35,000 bases of DNA from Prorocentrum cordatum (taxonomy: Eukaryota; Sar; Dinophyceae; Prorocentrales; Prorocentraceae). This document shows, piece by piece, positions 20,336-29,814 of this stretch. The position numbers were made by a program, and so were the translations under genes. The stretch is from assembly GCA_963575745.1 (NCBI GenBank), contig CAUYUJ010016898.1, positions 1 to 35,000 on the forward strand. The letters run 5' to 3'. The first letter of the stretch is position 1. Each line of letters opens with the position of its first letter. The notes under the pieces were generated by a model. That model ran no database searches, was not told the DNA's origin, and was given only the letters and a program-made list of their open reading frames with translations.

Positions 20336-22450
20336 CGCACGCCTGCTGCTCCTGGGGGCTGTGCGTACAGACGCGAAGACCAGTCGTGAGGGGCTACATC
20401 CACACGTAACCCGTTGACCCGTTGCGGCAAGCCTTTGCGATCGCATCAACCCGTTACGGCTACGCTAAATATCACAATAGCGGGGGGGCAGGTCAAACGA
20501 GTATTTGACAGCGCGTCTGGGGCCGCCCCCCAAGAGTGGTGCAAGCAACAACGGATCCAGTACCGAGAGCCCCCTGACAATCCCGTTTGATGAGGCCCGC
20601 TATTCCCTCCACACAAGTAGGCCCCGCCATTGTTAAGTATGTTATCCAGTCCGTATCAACAGTATCGTCATCATCGCCGTCTCTCTTTGTTTCTCTTCCT
20701 CGTGTGTCCGCTTCTCCGTGTTGCATCTCCGACACACGCGAAGACCAACTGCAACTACCACACTCATCCCGAGACACCCCTCACACGTCTCGCGGCCCCA
20801 TACAGTGGAGACCCATGCCAAGAAACACCCCTCTTGCCACCAGGGTGCCCTGGGTTTCTTGGGCTTCGATGGTCTTGCTATAGAACTGCGTGACGTGCCC
20901 GCACCAAACATCAATGGGCGTCCTGGGGTCTCAGGGTCTCAGGGTTGGGTTTCTTGTGGAAGGTTTCTCTTGTGGCCGAGTTCCTACTTCAGAGAGCTCT
21001 GGCTAGTGCCCAACTGCAAGAGTTCGCATGGCGCTCCCGCCTCCACTTTGGCACACGCCGCGCACGCATCGTGGCCCCATCGGGAGTTCCCCCTCCCTCG
21101 GCCCACCTGCCGTGCGGTACCCGCACCCGCATGTGGTTGGGTCCGTCCCCAGGTAGCTCTTGGAAAGGCAGACGATTTCTAGGAGACCTGCTTGCCTCCC
21201 AGCGTTGTGTTCTTCAGTTGCTTACCTTGATGGCAATGTTGTTTTTTTTGTTTGTCTGGTGCGTTGCAGAAACGCGTTTGACCAGGATGGGCCAGTCTCA
21301 CGGTTCAATGAGTCCGCGGGCCGAACACTGCAATATGTATTTGTTGGCTTTTCTTTCAGCAATGCAGTATTTTCAGCTTGAGCTCCTTTGGCCGAGGCAA
21401 TTGCGCTGCAGGCCGACTTTTCTCGAACTTACCCTTTTCATCTCGATCCTCAGAGGAGCACATTTGACTAGCGGTGCATGCTAAGCCCATTCAACAGTTC
21501 GTCGAGCCGTTGGTCAGGACGGTAAGATCTCGGAACGGCATCCCGAGGATGCGCGAGCCAATATTTGGAAGCCTCGCAATTTCGAAACAGCTTCGGGGAT
21601 GCTGTTGTGAAACGGCTTCTTCTCCTGCGTGCGCCGATAGAGTGAACGGTGCGGAGACCGCACCGACCCCTACCCTGAGGTGGCCGGCTCCGAGTTCCCC
21701 AGGAAAGGTGCGGGACGATCAGTCATCGAGTGTTCGGCAAGTAGGGGGCCGACTTCTTTTGAGCCTCTGCCAGGCACGTATTTACGTGTGGGGTCGTCCT
21801 GAGGCCTGGAAGATTTGCAATCGGGAGGGTTCGAGCTTCTAGCAGATTCGAGCACCTTACTCGCGTGGTAGGGTACACTGCAGGTTGGCCATGGGATGAT
21901 CAAGCATATCGAATGGCAGTTCTTGAGTGCGGTGTTCACAGGCTGTGCATTAGGTACCCCTCCATTCCCATCTTCCTCGATGCTTCGCCTCATCTGTTTC
22001 CCATCCCACCCATTTATATACAAGGTATGCTGATTTTACTCTGCACGCGCCAACTCGTGATCATGCAGTACGTTTTGGGGGGCAAGGTGTGTGTTTCCGC
22101 GCGGTCGGTATGTCTTCGAAGGGCGGTGGCAAAGCCGGCGAGAAAGGCCACGGCAAGGACAAGGACCCCGTTTGCGCTTGAAAGTTGTGCAGAAGGTGTC
22201 ACGAGGAAGCAGGCAGAGGAGGACGAGAATAAATCCGTTCCCAGGCGTTCCGTAACGCTCTCAGAGTGTTCCGGAACGCTCTGAGAAGGTCGCGGCGCCC
22301 GAGGCATCCTCCAGAACTGCGGGATCTCAGAGATTCTCGATTTATCCTCACCCGTTTTTGTCTTCGTCCTGGCTTCATCTTGGGGGAGGGAGGGTGAAAA
22401 CAGGCAGCCGAGCGGAGTGAGAGAGGGCGACGGAGGAAGCACAAACGGTT
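20336..22450. other. About 2.1 kb without a recognisable gene
   Basis: Mostly unique sequence with no identifiable product. Several + strand spots look like splice acceptors: TTGTTTTTTTTGTTTGTCTG then GTGCGTTGCAG near 21237-21268, and TTGGCTTTTCTTTCAGCAAT near 21343-21362. A 179-codon + strand ORF (20945-21484) holds a short hydrophobic run but matches no family I know. The region could be an intron-containing gene or gene remnant; the sequence alone does not decide. Confidence 0.35.
22260..22285. repeat. 26-bp near-perfect palindrome
   Basis: CTCAGAG-T-GTTCCGGAAC-G-CTCTGAG is self-complementary except for the T/G pair. A related GTTCCGTAACGCTCTC lies just upstream. No terminator or operator role can be assigned in a eukaryotic context. 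Confidence 0.85.
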
Positions 22451-22461
22451 TTGGCGCAGAG

Positions 22462-22677
22462 GATGGCGATCACGATGATGCTGCTGGTGGTGATACTGAT
22501 GGAAATGGTGATGATGACGACGATGATGATGAGGATGGTGGTGATGATGATGATGATGAAGATGATGATGATGATGATGATGCTGATGATGATGATGATG
22601 ATGATTGTGACGGTGATGATAACGATGATGATGATGAAGATGACGACGATGACGATGATGATGGTAATGATGATTCA

Positions 22678-22723
<46 letters not shown>

Positions 22724-22843
22724 GTGGCGACGATGATGATGACGATGATGATGCTGATGATGCTGATGCTGGTGCTGATGCTGATGCTGCTGATGATGTT
22801 GGTGATGATTGTGATGCTGCTGATGATGATGGTGTTGATGATA

Positions 22844-22909
<66 letters not shown>

Positions 22910-22986
22910 GGGAGGAGGAGGAGGAGGAGTAGGAGGGGGAGGATCAGGAGAATGCTGATGATGATGCTGATGCTGATGATGATGAC

Positions 22987-23038
<52 letters not shown>

Positions 23039-23057
23039 CTGATAATAGTGATGACAT

Positions 23058-23110
<53 letters not shown>

Positions 23111-23117
23111 CTGATGC

Positions 23118-23170
<53 letters not shown>

Positions 23171-23655
23171 GGAAGGAGGAGGAGGAGGAGCAGGAGGATT
23201 AGGATAATGCTGCTGCTAATGATGATGATAATTACGATTATTGTGGTGGTGGTGATGATGATGCTGAGGATGATGATGATCATGATGACGATGACGATGA
23301 TGCTGATGCTGATGACGATGATGATGCTGGTGCTACTGATGATGCTGATGATGATTCTGATGATAATGATGATGGCGATGCAGATGATGTTGTTGATGCT
23401 GACGATGCTGATGATGATAATGAGGATGCTTATGCTGATGATGATGCTGCTGATGCTGCTGATGATGCTGATGATGATGACGATGATGATGATGCTGATA
23501 ATGATGATGCTGCTGATGATGCTGATGCTGATGATGCTGATGCTGATGATGATGATTGATGGTGATGATGATGAATATGATGATAATGCTGCTGCTAATT
23601 ATGATGATGCTGATGAGGATGACGATGACGATGACGATGATGATGATGATGATGC

Positions 23656-23696
<41 letters not shown>

Positions 23697-23765
23697 CTGT
23701 GGAGGCTGTGGAGGATGATGACGATGATGCGGATTGTAAGGTTAACTGCCGTGTTGATGACTCCT
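22462..23765 (+). repeat. GAT/GCT trinucleotide microsatellite, main block
   Basis: About 1.3 kb of GAT repeats interrupted by GCT, GAC, GGT and short GGA runs. Two internal cassettes are alike: GGGGAGGAGGAGG near 22909 and GGAAGGAGGAGGAGG near 23171, each followed by AGGATNAGGA and AATGCTG. This suggests higher-order duplication. ORFs are poly-Asp, poly-Met or (minus strand) poly-Ile/Ser/His; the TGA-register frame is closed, as expected for the repeat. I do not call a protein. Confidence 0.93.
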
Positions 23766-23849
23766 GAATGTGCAATGTAGCTCTCAGCAACACGCTGCCT
23801 GTGCTAGTGGAGCTGCAGGCTTTGCCAGAGAGAACGCATCTTGTGATAA

Positions 23850-23851
23850 CG

Positions 23852-23896
<45 letters not shown>

Positions 23897-23972
23897 CTGA
23901 TGATGATGATGATGGTTATGGTGATGGTGATGACGATGACGATGACGATGACGATGATGCTGATGCTGATGC

Positions 23973-24004
<32 letters not shown>

Positions 24005-24023
24005 CTGATGCTGATGCTGCTGC

Positions 24024-24055
<32 letters not shown>

Positions 24056-24130
24056 CTGATGATGATGCTGCTGATGATGATGATGATGATGATGCTGATG
24101 ATGTTGGTGATGATGATGATGATGATGATG
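23850..24130 (+). repeat. GAT/GCT trinucleotide microsatellite, second block
   Basis: The same repeat class, separated from the main block by about 80 bp of unique sequence (23766-23849), and passing into GGA repeats at the 3' end. Confidence 0.93.
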
Positions 24131-24830
24131 AGGAGGAGGAGGAGGAGGAGGAGAGGAGGAGGAGGAGGAGGAGGAGAAGGAGGAGAAGGAGGGCAACGCG
24201 AGCGGAGATGAGGACTAGTGAGTAGGGCGGAGAAGGAATAAAGACGACGATGGCGAGGAGGAGGATGTGAGGATGAGGTGGAGGGGGGAGAGGATGCCGT
24301 AATGAGGAGGCCGCGGAGGGGGACGAGGAGGGGGAGGATACGGGGAAATAATTGCACTCGAGAATAGAGGAGGAGGCGGAGGAGGAGGAGGAGGAGGAGG
24401 AGGAGGAGAAGCAGGAGGCGGAGGAGAAGGTAGTGGAGTAGTAGACGGGATGGGAGAGGAAGAATGAGGGAAATGAGGAACGAAGAGGAATGGGGCGTGG
24501 ACAGGGGGGGGGCAGGAGGGGGGAGGATAAGGGGATAAGACAGACGGCTGATACAGCAGGGAAAATGATCAGGAACACTTGGAGAAAGCGGGGGAGCAGG
24601 ATGATGGAAAAGGAATGGGAAGAGAAGAGGAGGCAGAGAGCATAGAGTCAGGGATAGGGAGGACAGAGAATGAGGCGGATGTTGAGGAGGATGAAGAGAT
24701 GGAGGGATGAAGGGTTGGGGGAGGAGGACGTGGAAGAGGAGGGATGATAGAGACACGACGGGGCACGCAGAGAGGAAGAGAGCTTGTGAGGGCGATCGGA
24801 CGAGATGATCTCGTGGCATGCCAAGGGGGG
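24131..24830 (+). repeat. GGA/GAGG purine-rich low-complexity region
   Basis: Runs of GGA (24131-24190, 24366-24420) and diffuse A/G-rich sequence up to about 24830, just before the retrotransposon. No gene is seen. Confidence 0.85.
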
Positions 24831-24886
24831 AACAACTTTTGTAATGTAGGAGTATACGTTGGGGCGAGACTGGACGAGATGTGTGT

Positions 24887-25347
24887 TGTGGAACGTGACG
24901 GTACTCAGTTGGAGATGCATGCCACGAACAGTATCAGATGACGTACGCAGGGCGCCGCGGCGTTTGCCGTTTCGTGCCGTGCGGTGCCAAACGGCACGCT
25001 CTTGCTTTTGGGGCTCGCCAGCGTTTACATCTGTGACCCACGTGCTCCTATAGAAGAAGGCTTGTCGCTAGGCGGATTGGCACCTGGATCCTTCAATTGA
25101 AGTCCCTATGCTTGAACGGCTGGACCTGTCAGGTGTATCCACCCTGCTGAACTATCCTAGTCGTTGTCGGTGGTGGCCCTGCCCCTTGTTCGTCGCTGGC
25201 CACGTGTTCCAGGGGTCCATAATCTCACGTATAGGTTTAGCTTTTGGTGTTTCACTCTGGGGACCGATGGACAGATATCCATCTTGTACGTGTCCGTGCC
25301 ACATGTGGCTCAAGGGAAAACATTCTGTCCCCTCTCCTGCTGCCACA
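24887..25347 (+). repeat. Candidate 5' LTR (boundaries tentative)
   Basis: If the primer binding site at 25350 is right, the LTR should end just before it. CCACA ends at 25347, and a matching TGTGG begins at 24887, giving a 461-bp TG...CA interval with 5-bp inverted ends. Other TG starts are possible, and the 3' LTR that would decide is not in the window. Confidence 0.3.
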
Positions 25348-25349
25348 GT

Positions 25350-25360
25350 TGGTAGCGGAG
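25350..25360 (+). other. Probable primer binding site, initiator Met tRNA
   Basis: TGGTAGCGGAG matches 10 of 11 bases of TGGTAGCAGAG, the complement of the 3' end of a typical eukaryotic initiator tRNA-Met (ending CUCUGCUACCA). It lies upstream of the Gag start, where tRNA-primed minus-strand synthesis would begin. Initiator Met tRNA is the usual primer of copia-type elements. The exact dinoflagellate tRNA sequence was not available to test the mismatch. Confidence 0.6.
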
Positions 25361-25486
25361 CGGGGTCCAGCCCGGAGGCCATGGGCGCGAGAGGCTGGCT
25401 GTGACGGCCAGGCCGCTCGGCGCTTGCGCGCCCCGGAGCCAGGCTTCGCTCTGACCGCTGAGCAGCGTGGGATCCACGGCAGAGAG

Positions 25487-28054
25487 ATGCCCGCAGATGG
25501 TGAGCGGCAGCCGCCGCCAATCGCCCCAGGAGGCGATGGACGAGATGAGACCTTCGCCGTCCTGGCAGCCCGAGGGGCTGAGGGGTCGACGGCGGGAGCA
25601 GCAGCATCAGGCTCTACAGTCGCGGCGGCGACGACAATCGATCAGGAGACGCTCACTCGGGCAATACAGTCCGCGGTCCAGGAGACCGTGCGGGCGCTCG
25701 GCCATTTTGGCCAACAGCAGCAGCGGCCACCGCCAGAGACAGCACCGACGGTGGCCGACTCATGGGACGGCACGGGGGCCGACCCGTGGAGCAGCAGCAG
25801 AACCAGACAAGCCGCCGAGGTGGGCAGCGGAGAAGCAGCAGGATATTCAGGACAGCGGCGCCCACCTGGCGACAAGGACGACGTGAAGGAGGATCAGAAG
25901 TGGGACGAGCACCAGGACTGGAGCTCGAGCTGGAACAGCAACTGGTGGCCAGGCCAATGGACTGGGGGCCGAGGTGATTTTTCGGACCCTCCAGCGTGGC
26001 CCGGCTGGGCCCACTACAGACAATGGCGCCGAGCCATTCGGCGCTGGAATGACAACACCGACGTAGCGGTCTGGAGGAGGTCGGAGAAGTTCATGCGGCT
26101 CTTCGACTGGACGATGCAGGCCAAGTTCGAGGACATCCCAGACAGGGAGCTCACCGCATCGTCATGGTTGCAGACGCTCCTCAGTCGCATGGACTTGATG
26201 ATCGGGGAGCGCGAAGGAGACGAGCTACGACGGGCAGGACGAAAAGCATTGTACGAGGCCGTCCGCGACTCCAAGGAGACGCTCACCCAGTACGTGAGTC
26301 GTCGTGAAGCAGAGTTCATCGACGCGGAGGGCCACGACTTATGGATGTCCCACAAGCTCAAGGGTCTCTTCCTAGAGGAAGGGGCCAATCTCACTCAGCA
26401 GGGTGTGCAGAACTTGCGCACGCTCACTCGCGGGGATCTGACCTACAGCAGCGTGAAGTGGGCACTGCGCCAGCTTGATTCATCAGCCGGCACTGAGCGC
26501 CTGCTTCCCGGCAAAGCCGGGACAGGCAGCATGCTAGCGGCAGCATCTGAAGACCTAGGGCCGAGCGCTCGCTCGGACGCTGGTGCTTTTCAGTCTTCCT
26601 CCTCCTCTCCTAACCTCGGTCGGTGTGAAGGTAGGTCGGAGGATGCCAACTACCAGGTGGTCGAGGACGAAGAGGATGACTACGACGAGGGAGCCGACGA
26701 GTCGGACGAGCTCGAGGAAGAGGACGTGGCGGCCCTCCTCGCGGAGATCGATGACATGGACATCGAGGAGGACGACGCCGAGCTGGTGCTAGCCGAGCTG
26801 ACGAACAACAGGTCCTGGAAGCAGAACAAGGACCTCAAGCGCGCAGCTCGGCGCGATCGAGAATATTTATGTTCCCGTGGTCGAGGCAGTGGCAGGACCT
26901 CTCATCCGTCTCGGTCAGCCGGGCGAGGTGGAGGTCGCCAGCGACGAGAACGTGACGAGCGTGGAGGCGGTGCTGGAGGAGCAGGACACCGGCCTCCTCA
27001 GGGCAGGAGACGCTTCCTCACTCAGGAGCAGCTGATGAAGGTCACCAAGTGCAAGCTGTGCCACGAGAAGGGCCATTGGGGGCGTGAGTGTCCCAACGTC
27101 AGCAGCACCAAGAAGGGCGCCGTCAAGCGGGAGGTCTCCGTCAAGAAGACTCCCATCAGGAAGGCCTCGTCCTACATGTTCGACGGGGTGGCGTTTGGCA
27201 GTAACGACATGTGGGCAGCGCCGGCGTGGCGCGGGGTCGAGGAGGAGATCGCGTCAGGGTCGATCTTCCTGGCGGCCTCGTCGACCCAGGGCCTGGTCGA
27301 CCCCGGGGCGGGGACCGATCTGGTAGGCGTGGAGGCTCTCAACAGGGAGTCCGAGGCGCTCGCGACCCACGGCCTCAGGTACGTCGAGATTCCTGCTGAA
27401 CATCGGACGCACCTTCGTGGGGCCCACGGAGTTGGAGGCCAGGCCAAGGTCGTGAGCGCTATACTTTTTCCGTTGTGTTTAGGTGGCGTCTTTGGCATCA
27501 TAGACACCACTGTGCTCGGAGAGGCTGTCCCTCACATTTTGAGCGTCAATCTTCTGGACTTTCTAGAGAGCGTGATTGATTTGCCGAGGAACAGGCTTCG
27601 CTCCGGCACCCTGCGCACGACCGTGGCCATGACGCGCCTGGGTTCCGGGCACAGGATGGTAGAGATCGTGCGTTCCCTGGGGGAGCCGCCGACAGTCCCA
27701 GCGTCGGCCCTCCAGCGCTATCCTTTTCTGACGGAGGGGTCATTCACCCTTGGCAATGAGAAGCCTCCGAAGATGCTGGCAGACGGAACTGTGACGCAGT
27801 ACATCCCTCACCTCATCATCTCCATCCTTCGGTTTAGAGCTAAGTCGAGTCGAGCAGGGTCCGGGTCGAGTCGTGCGGGGTCTAGACCAAGGGTTTTCGA
27901 GCAGAACGCCGAGCAGGGATCCGAGGGAACCGCCGTGCCTGGGCTACTCGGTCGTCTCAATCGTCGCAGTCGTGGTCTGCCTATTCATCGTGTGTTGGGC
28001 TCAGCGGGCCCGCCTCGAACAGGTCACGGGCTCAGGATCTTTGGGGCGCACTAA
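25487..28054 (+). CDS. gag-pr: Gag polyprotein with CCHC zinc knuckle and retropepsin-like protease
   Basis: 855 residues. I chose ATG 25487 because it is the first in-frame ATG after the primer binding site; the upstream ATG at 25244 would read through that site. Residues ~1-180 are low-complexity (Gln/Pro/Gly, Trp-rich near the end). ~185-332 form a helical Gag/capsid-like domain (RRWNDNTDVAVWRRSEKF). ~392-442 are very acidic. A basic Arg/Gly stretch precedes the zinc knuckle C522-x2-C525-x4-H530-x4-C535, which would bind RNA. The protease has D605 in VDPGAGTDLVG and a later ILSVNLLDFLESVIDL segment like the C-terminal part of retropepsins; it would cleave the polyprotein. The active site is Asp-Pro-Gly, not the usual Asp-Ser/Thr-Gly. 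The last ~50 residues are Ser/Arg-rich and may already be out of the proper frame. Confidence 0.85.
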   Translation: MPADGERQPPPIAPGGDGRDETFAVLAARGAEGSTAGAAASGSTVAAATTIDQETLTRAIQSAVQETVRALGHFGQQQQRPPPETAPTVADSWDGTGADPWSSSRTRQAAEVGSGEAAGYSGQRRPPGDKDDVKEDQKWDEHQDWSSSWNSNWWPGQWTGGRGDFSDPPAWPGWAHYRQWRRAIRRWNDNTDVAVWRRSEKFMRLFDWTMQAKFEDIPDRELTASSWLQTLLSRMDLMIGEREGDELRRAGRKALYEAVRDSKETLTQYVSRREAEFIDAEGHDLWMSHKLKGLFLEEGANLTQQGVQNLRTLTRGDLTYSSVKWALRQLDSSAGTERLLPGKAGTGSMLAAASEDLGPSARSDAGAFQSSSSSPNLGRCEGRSEDANYQVVEDEEDDYDEGADESDELEEEDVAALLAEIDDMDIEEDDAELVLAELTNNRSWKQNKDLKRAARRDREYLCSRGRGSGRTSHPSRSAGRGGGRQRRERDERGGGAGGAGHRPPQGRRRFLTQEQLMKVTKCKLCHEKGHWGRECPNVSSTKKGAVKREVSVKKTPIRKASSYMFDGVAFGSNDMWAAPAWRGVEEEIASGSIFLAASSTQGLVDPGAGTDLVGVEALNRESEALATHGLRYVEIPAEHRTHLRGAHGVGGQAKVVSAILFPLCLGGVFGIIDTTVLGEAVPHILSVNLLDFLESVIDLPRNRLRSGTLRTTVAMTRLGSGHRMVEIVRSLGEPPTVPASALQRYPFLTEGSFTLGNEKPPKMLADGTVTQYIPHLIISILRFRAKSSRAGSGSSRAGSRPRVFEQNAEQGSEGTAVPGLLGRLNRRSRGLPIHRVLGSAGPPRTGHGLRIFGAH

Positions 28055-28221
28055 GGTCTTGGACAACAGCAACGAAGGACGGAACAGGGCTCTCGAGCCC
28101 ATCGGCAAGGGAGCTGTCGACCTCATCGGCAGCAGGGGCCCAAGGGCTCTCGTGTATGTGCTGTCCGTGGCCTCTTTTGGCTCGAGTCTTTGCTCGTGGG
28201 TTTCCCAGCGCCGACAGTTGA
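27840..28221 (+). other. Alternative-frame segment with a transmembrane-like stretch
   Basis: Frame 0 is open here, and from 28055 to 28221 it is the only open + frame. It encodes a hydrophobic stretch at 27945-27998 (YSVVSIVAVVVCLFIVCW) followed by basic residues, as in a membrane segment, and a weaker hydrophobic patch (ALVYVLSVASFGSSL, about 28146-28190). It could be the true continuation of the protease ORF after a frame change, part of an intron, or chance. Confidence 0.3.
28165..28186 (+). other. Spliced-leader-like sequence (possible relic)
   Basis: Blocks CCGT, GCC, TTTTGGCTC and AG occur in the order and nearly the spacing of the conserved dinoflagellate spliced leader (CCGTAGCC then ATTTTGGCTCAAG). 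There are two substitutions, plus TC in place of one A. It lies 75 bp upstream of the ATG at 28261. Retroposed dinoflagellate cDNAs are known to carry such relics. Weaker look-alikes elsewhere in the window show that chance is possible. Confidence 0.3.
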
Positions 28222-28260
28222 GCCGACGATCGCAGCATCCTGCCGGCATCGTCCGGCGCA

Positions 28261-29814
28261 ATGATGAAGTTCATAACGATTTCCATGTTTATCCTGAGGG
28301 GGATCCTCTCAGCGCAGGGAGCTCCCCAGTTCCGCGGGTCCACCACTCAGCCGCCCGGAGGCGGCAACAGCAGAGGCGACGGCAGCGACGGTCGAGGAGA
28401 CGCTGCCAGGGCGGTGCTGAGCCAGGCGGTCGAGACGCCGGTGGAGGCGCTGGCGGAGGCCACTACGACGCCGAGCGGACCGCCTTCCCATCCTGGAGCG
28501 CCCAATCAGCTGCCCGCCCAGCTGATGACTTGGGCCCGGGCGATGGAGGCCGCCGGACCCGATGGAGTGCCCGACCGAGGAGTGGCCGGCTACCTGATGG
28601 ACGGGACGCCCATCCTGACGATGGAGTACCAGCAGTACCTGCTTCAGGCGCCTCCTCCGCCGTCGAACCCTCCGCCGGGGCCGAATCCAGCAGCAGCCTC
28701 CAGCGTTCAGCCAGCAGCATCGCCGATGCCATGGATGGCCGGAGTCCAGGGGCAGTTTCCAGGTCCACCGAAGGCGAGGTCGGCGCGACTGCTGGGCCAC
28801 GGAGGGACGCCGAGTGCAGGCGCCTCGGGAGCAGCACCGGGGATCCACCACGGCCGCGACGAGGATCAGGCATCGATGCAGCTGGTCACGAACCAGAGCG
28901 ACGACGGAGAAATGACAACTGCAGCAGCAGCTGCAGCTCCAATTTCGGCGGCAGCAGCAGCAGCAGCCATCCCAGCCCGGCGGGTGGCGACACCGCTGAA
29001 GCCGAGATCGATCCCAGTCAAGCCGCCCCCGCCCAAGCTAGTGAACAACTGCAACCACTCGCAGGCCACGTCGTACGGCAATCAGTACGGCTCGGGCACG
29101 AAGTGCAAGTTCTGCGGCTACAAGCTCACATGGGTGCCACGCGGCAGCGGTGGCGAGCAGGACGGCGGGCCGGCAGCGAGGCCGGAGTCCGCAGCAGAGG
29201 CGGCCAGACGAGCGGCAGCTGCAGCCGAGCGGACGGTCCAGATCATGCAGGAGAATCCCGTGTTTCAGACAGGGACGGCAGCACTGCAGACGGCCAACGA
29301 CCTGAACGGCTATCTCAACGCACTGCAGTGGCAGCTGCACCAGATCCCCGAGGGGATTCGATCCCTCGGAAAGGTGCAAGAGGTGGTCGAGCAGATTGCA
29401 CAATATGCCAGCCAAGCACAGTTTCAGACCAGCAGTCAGCTGGAGGAGGGCCTGCAGCAGATACATCAAGCGCTCATTCGGCTCCGTCGTACCCTGGAGG
29501 CACTGGAGCCGATGGGGGAGTCTCTCGACTACCTGACGGAGCAGATGAGCACCCTGTCGCTGTCGGTCGGCAACATCGAGCAGTCAATGGGTCAGATGGC
29601 GCAGATGATCGTGGAGATTGGGACGGCGGTGATGGGGCTCGTGCAGGTGGCCAACGCTGTCGGAGCGAACCAAGAGCGTCCGTTGCAGGAACCGGACAGC
29701 TCACAGGCGGGTGCTTCCTCGCCGGAGCCCGAGGGCGCACCGCAGGTCTCGACCACGGCAGTGACAACGCCTTGGGAGATTCTCTACGAGAGCGACAAGG
29801 ACGACGAGATGTAG
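28261..29814 (+). CDS. Retroelement middle ORF: Cys/His motif plus coiled coil
   Basis: 517 residues in frame 1. The frame opens at 28222 and ATG 28261 is the first start. The N-terminus (KFITISMFILRGILSAQG) resembles a signal or anchor sequence. Pro/Gly/Ala-rich sequence follows, with poly-Ala near 220-240. A zinc-ribbon-like motif C264-x-H266...C282-x2-C285 lies in CNHSQATSYGNQYGSGTKC and FCGYKLTW. About 337-490 is Gln/Leu/Glu-rich with heptad spacing, a likely coiled coil. The tail is acidic (WEILYESDKDDEM). I recognise no named family. Its position between protease and integrase suggests a structural or nucleic-acid-binding part of the polyprotein reached by a frame change, or a separately translated accessory protein. 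The next ORF is in the -1 frame relative to it. Confidence 0.6.
   Translation: MMKFITISMFILRGILSAQGAPQFRGSTTQPPGGGNSRGDGSDGRGDAARAVLSQAVETPVEALAEATTTPSGPPSHPGAPNQLPAQLMTWARAMEAAGPDGVPDRGVAGYLMDGTPILTMEYQQYLLQAPPPPSNPPPGPNPAAASSVQPAASPMPWMAGVQGQFPGPPKARSARLLGHGGTPSAGASGAAPGIHHGRDEDQASMQLVTNQSDDGEMTTAAAAAAPISAAAAAAAIPARRVATPLKPRSIPVKPPPPKLVNNCNHSQATSYGNQYGSGTKCKFCGYKLTWVPRGSGGEQDGGPAARPESAAEAARRAAAAAERTVQIMQENPVFQTGTAALQTANDLNGYLNALQWQLHQIPEGIRSLGKVQEVVEQIAQYASQAQFQTSSQLEEGLQQIHQALIRLRRTLEALEPMGESLDYLTEQMSTLSLSVGNIEQSMGQMAQMIVEIGTAVMGLVQVANAVGANQERPLQEPDSSQAGASSPEPEGAPQVSTTAVTTPWEILYESDKDDEM

Noticed and set aside
22417-23767. Poly-Asp and poly-Met ORFs, and poly-Ile/His/Ser ORFs on the opposite strand
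   Set aside because: Direct products of the GAT repeat. Several frames on both strands are open for the same reason, and there is no gene-like sequence at either end.
25294-25314. Spliced-leader-like CCGT...GCCA...TGGCTCAAG in the candidate LTR
   Set aside because: It needs two indels to align. Comparable partial matches occur at 25701-25713 (GCCATTTTGGC, in Gag coding) and 17914-17935, so chance is a fair explanation.
25244-25486. Upstream extension of Gag to ATG 25244
   Set aside because: It would translate through the primer binding site at 25350 and the candidate LTR end, so it is more likely leader or LTR sequence.
27873-29810. N-terminal 646 codons of the long frame-0 ORF that runs into the integrase
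   Set aside because: From 28261 on it overlaps the better-composed middle ORF in frame 1 and reads as Arg/Gln/Ser-rich low complexity, so most of it is a shadow. Only the short membrane-like part before 28222 is noted separately.
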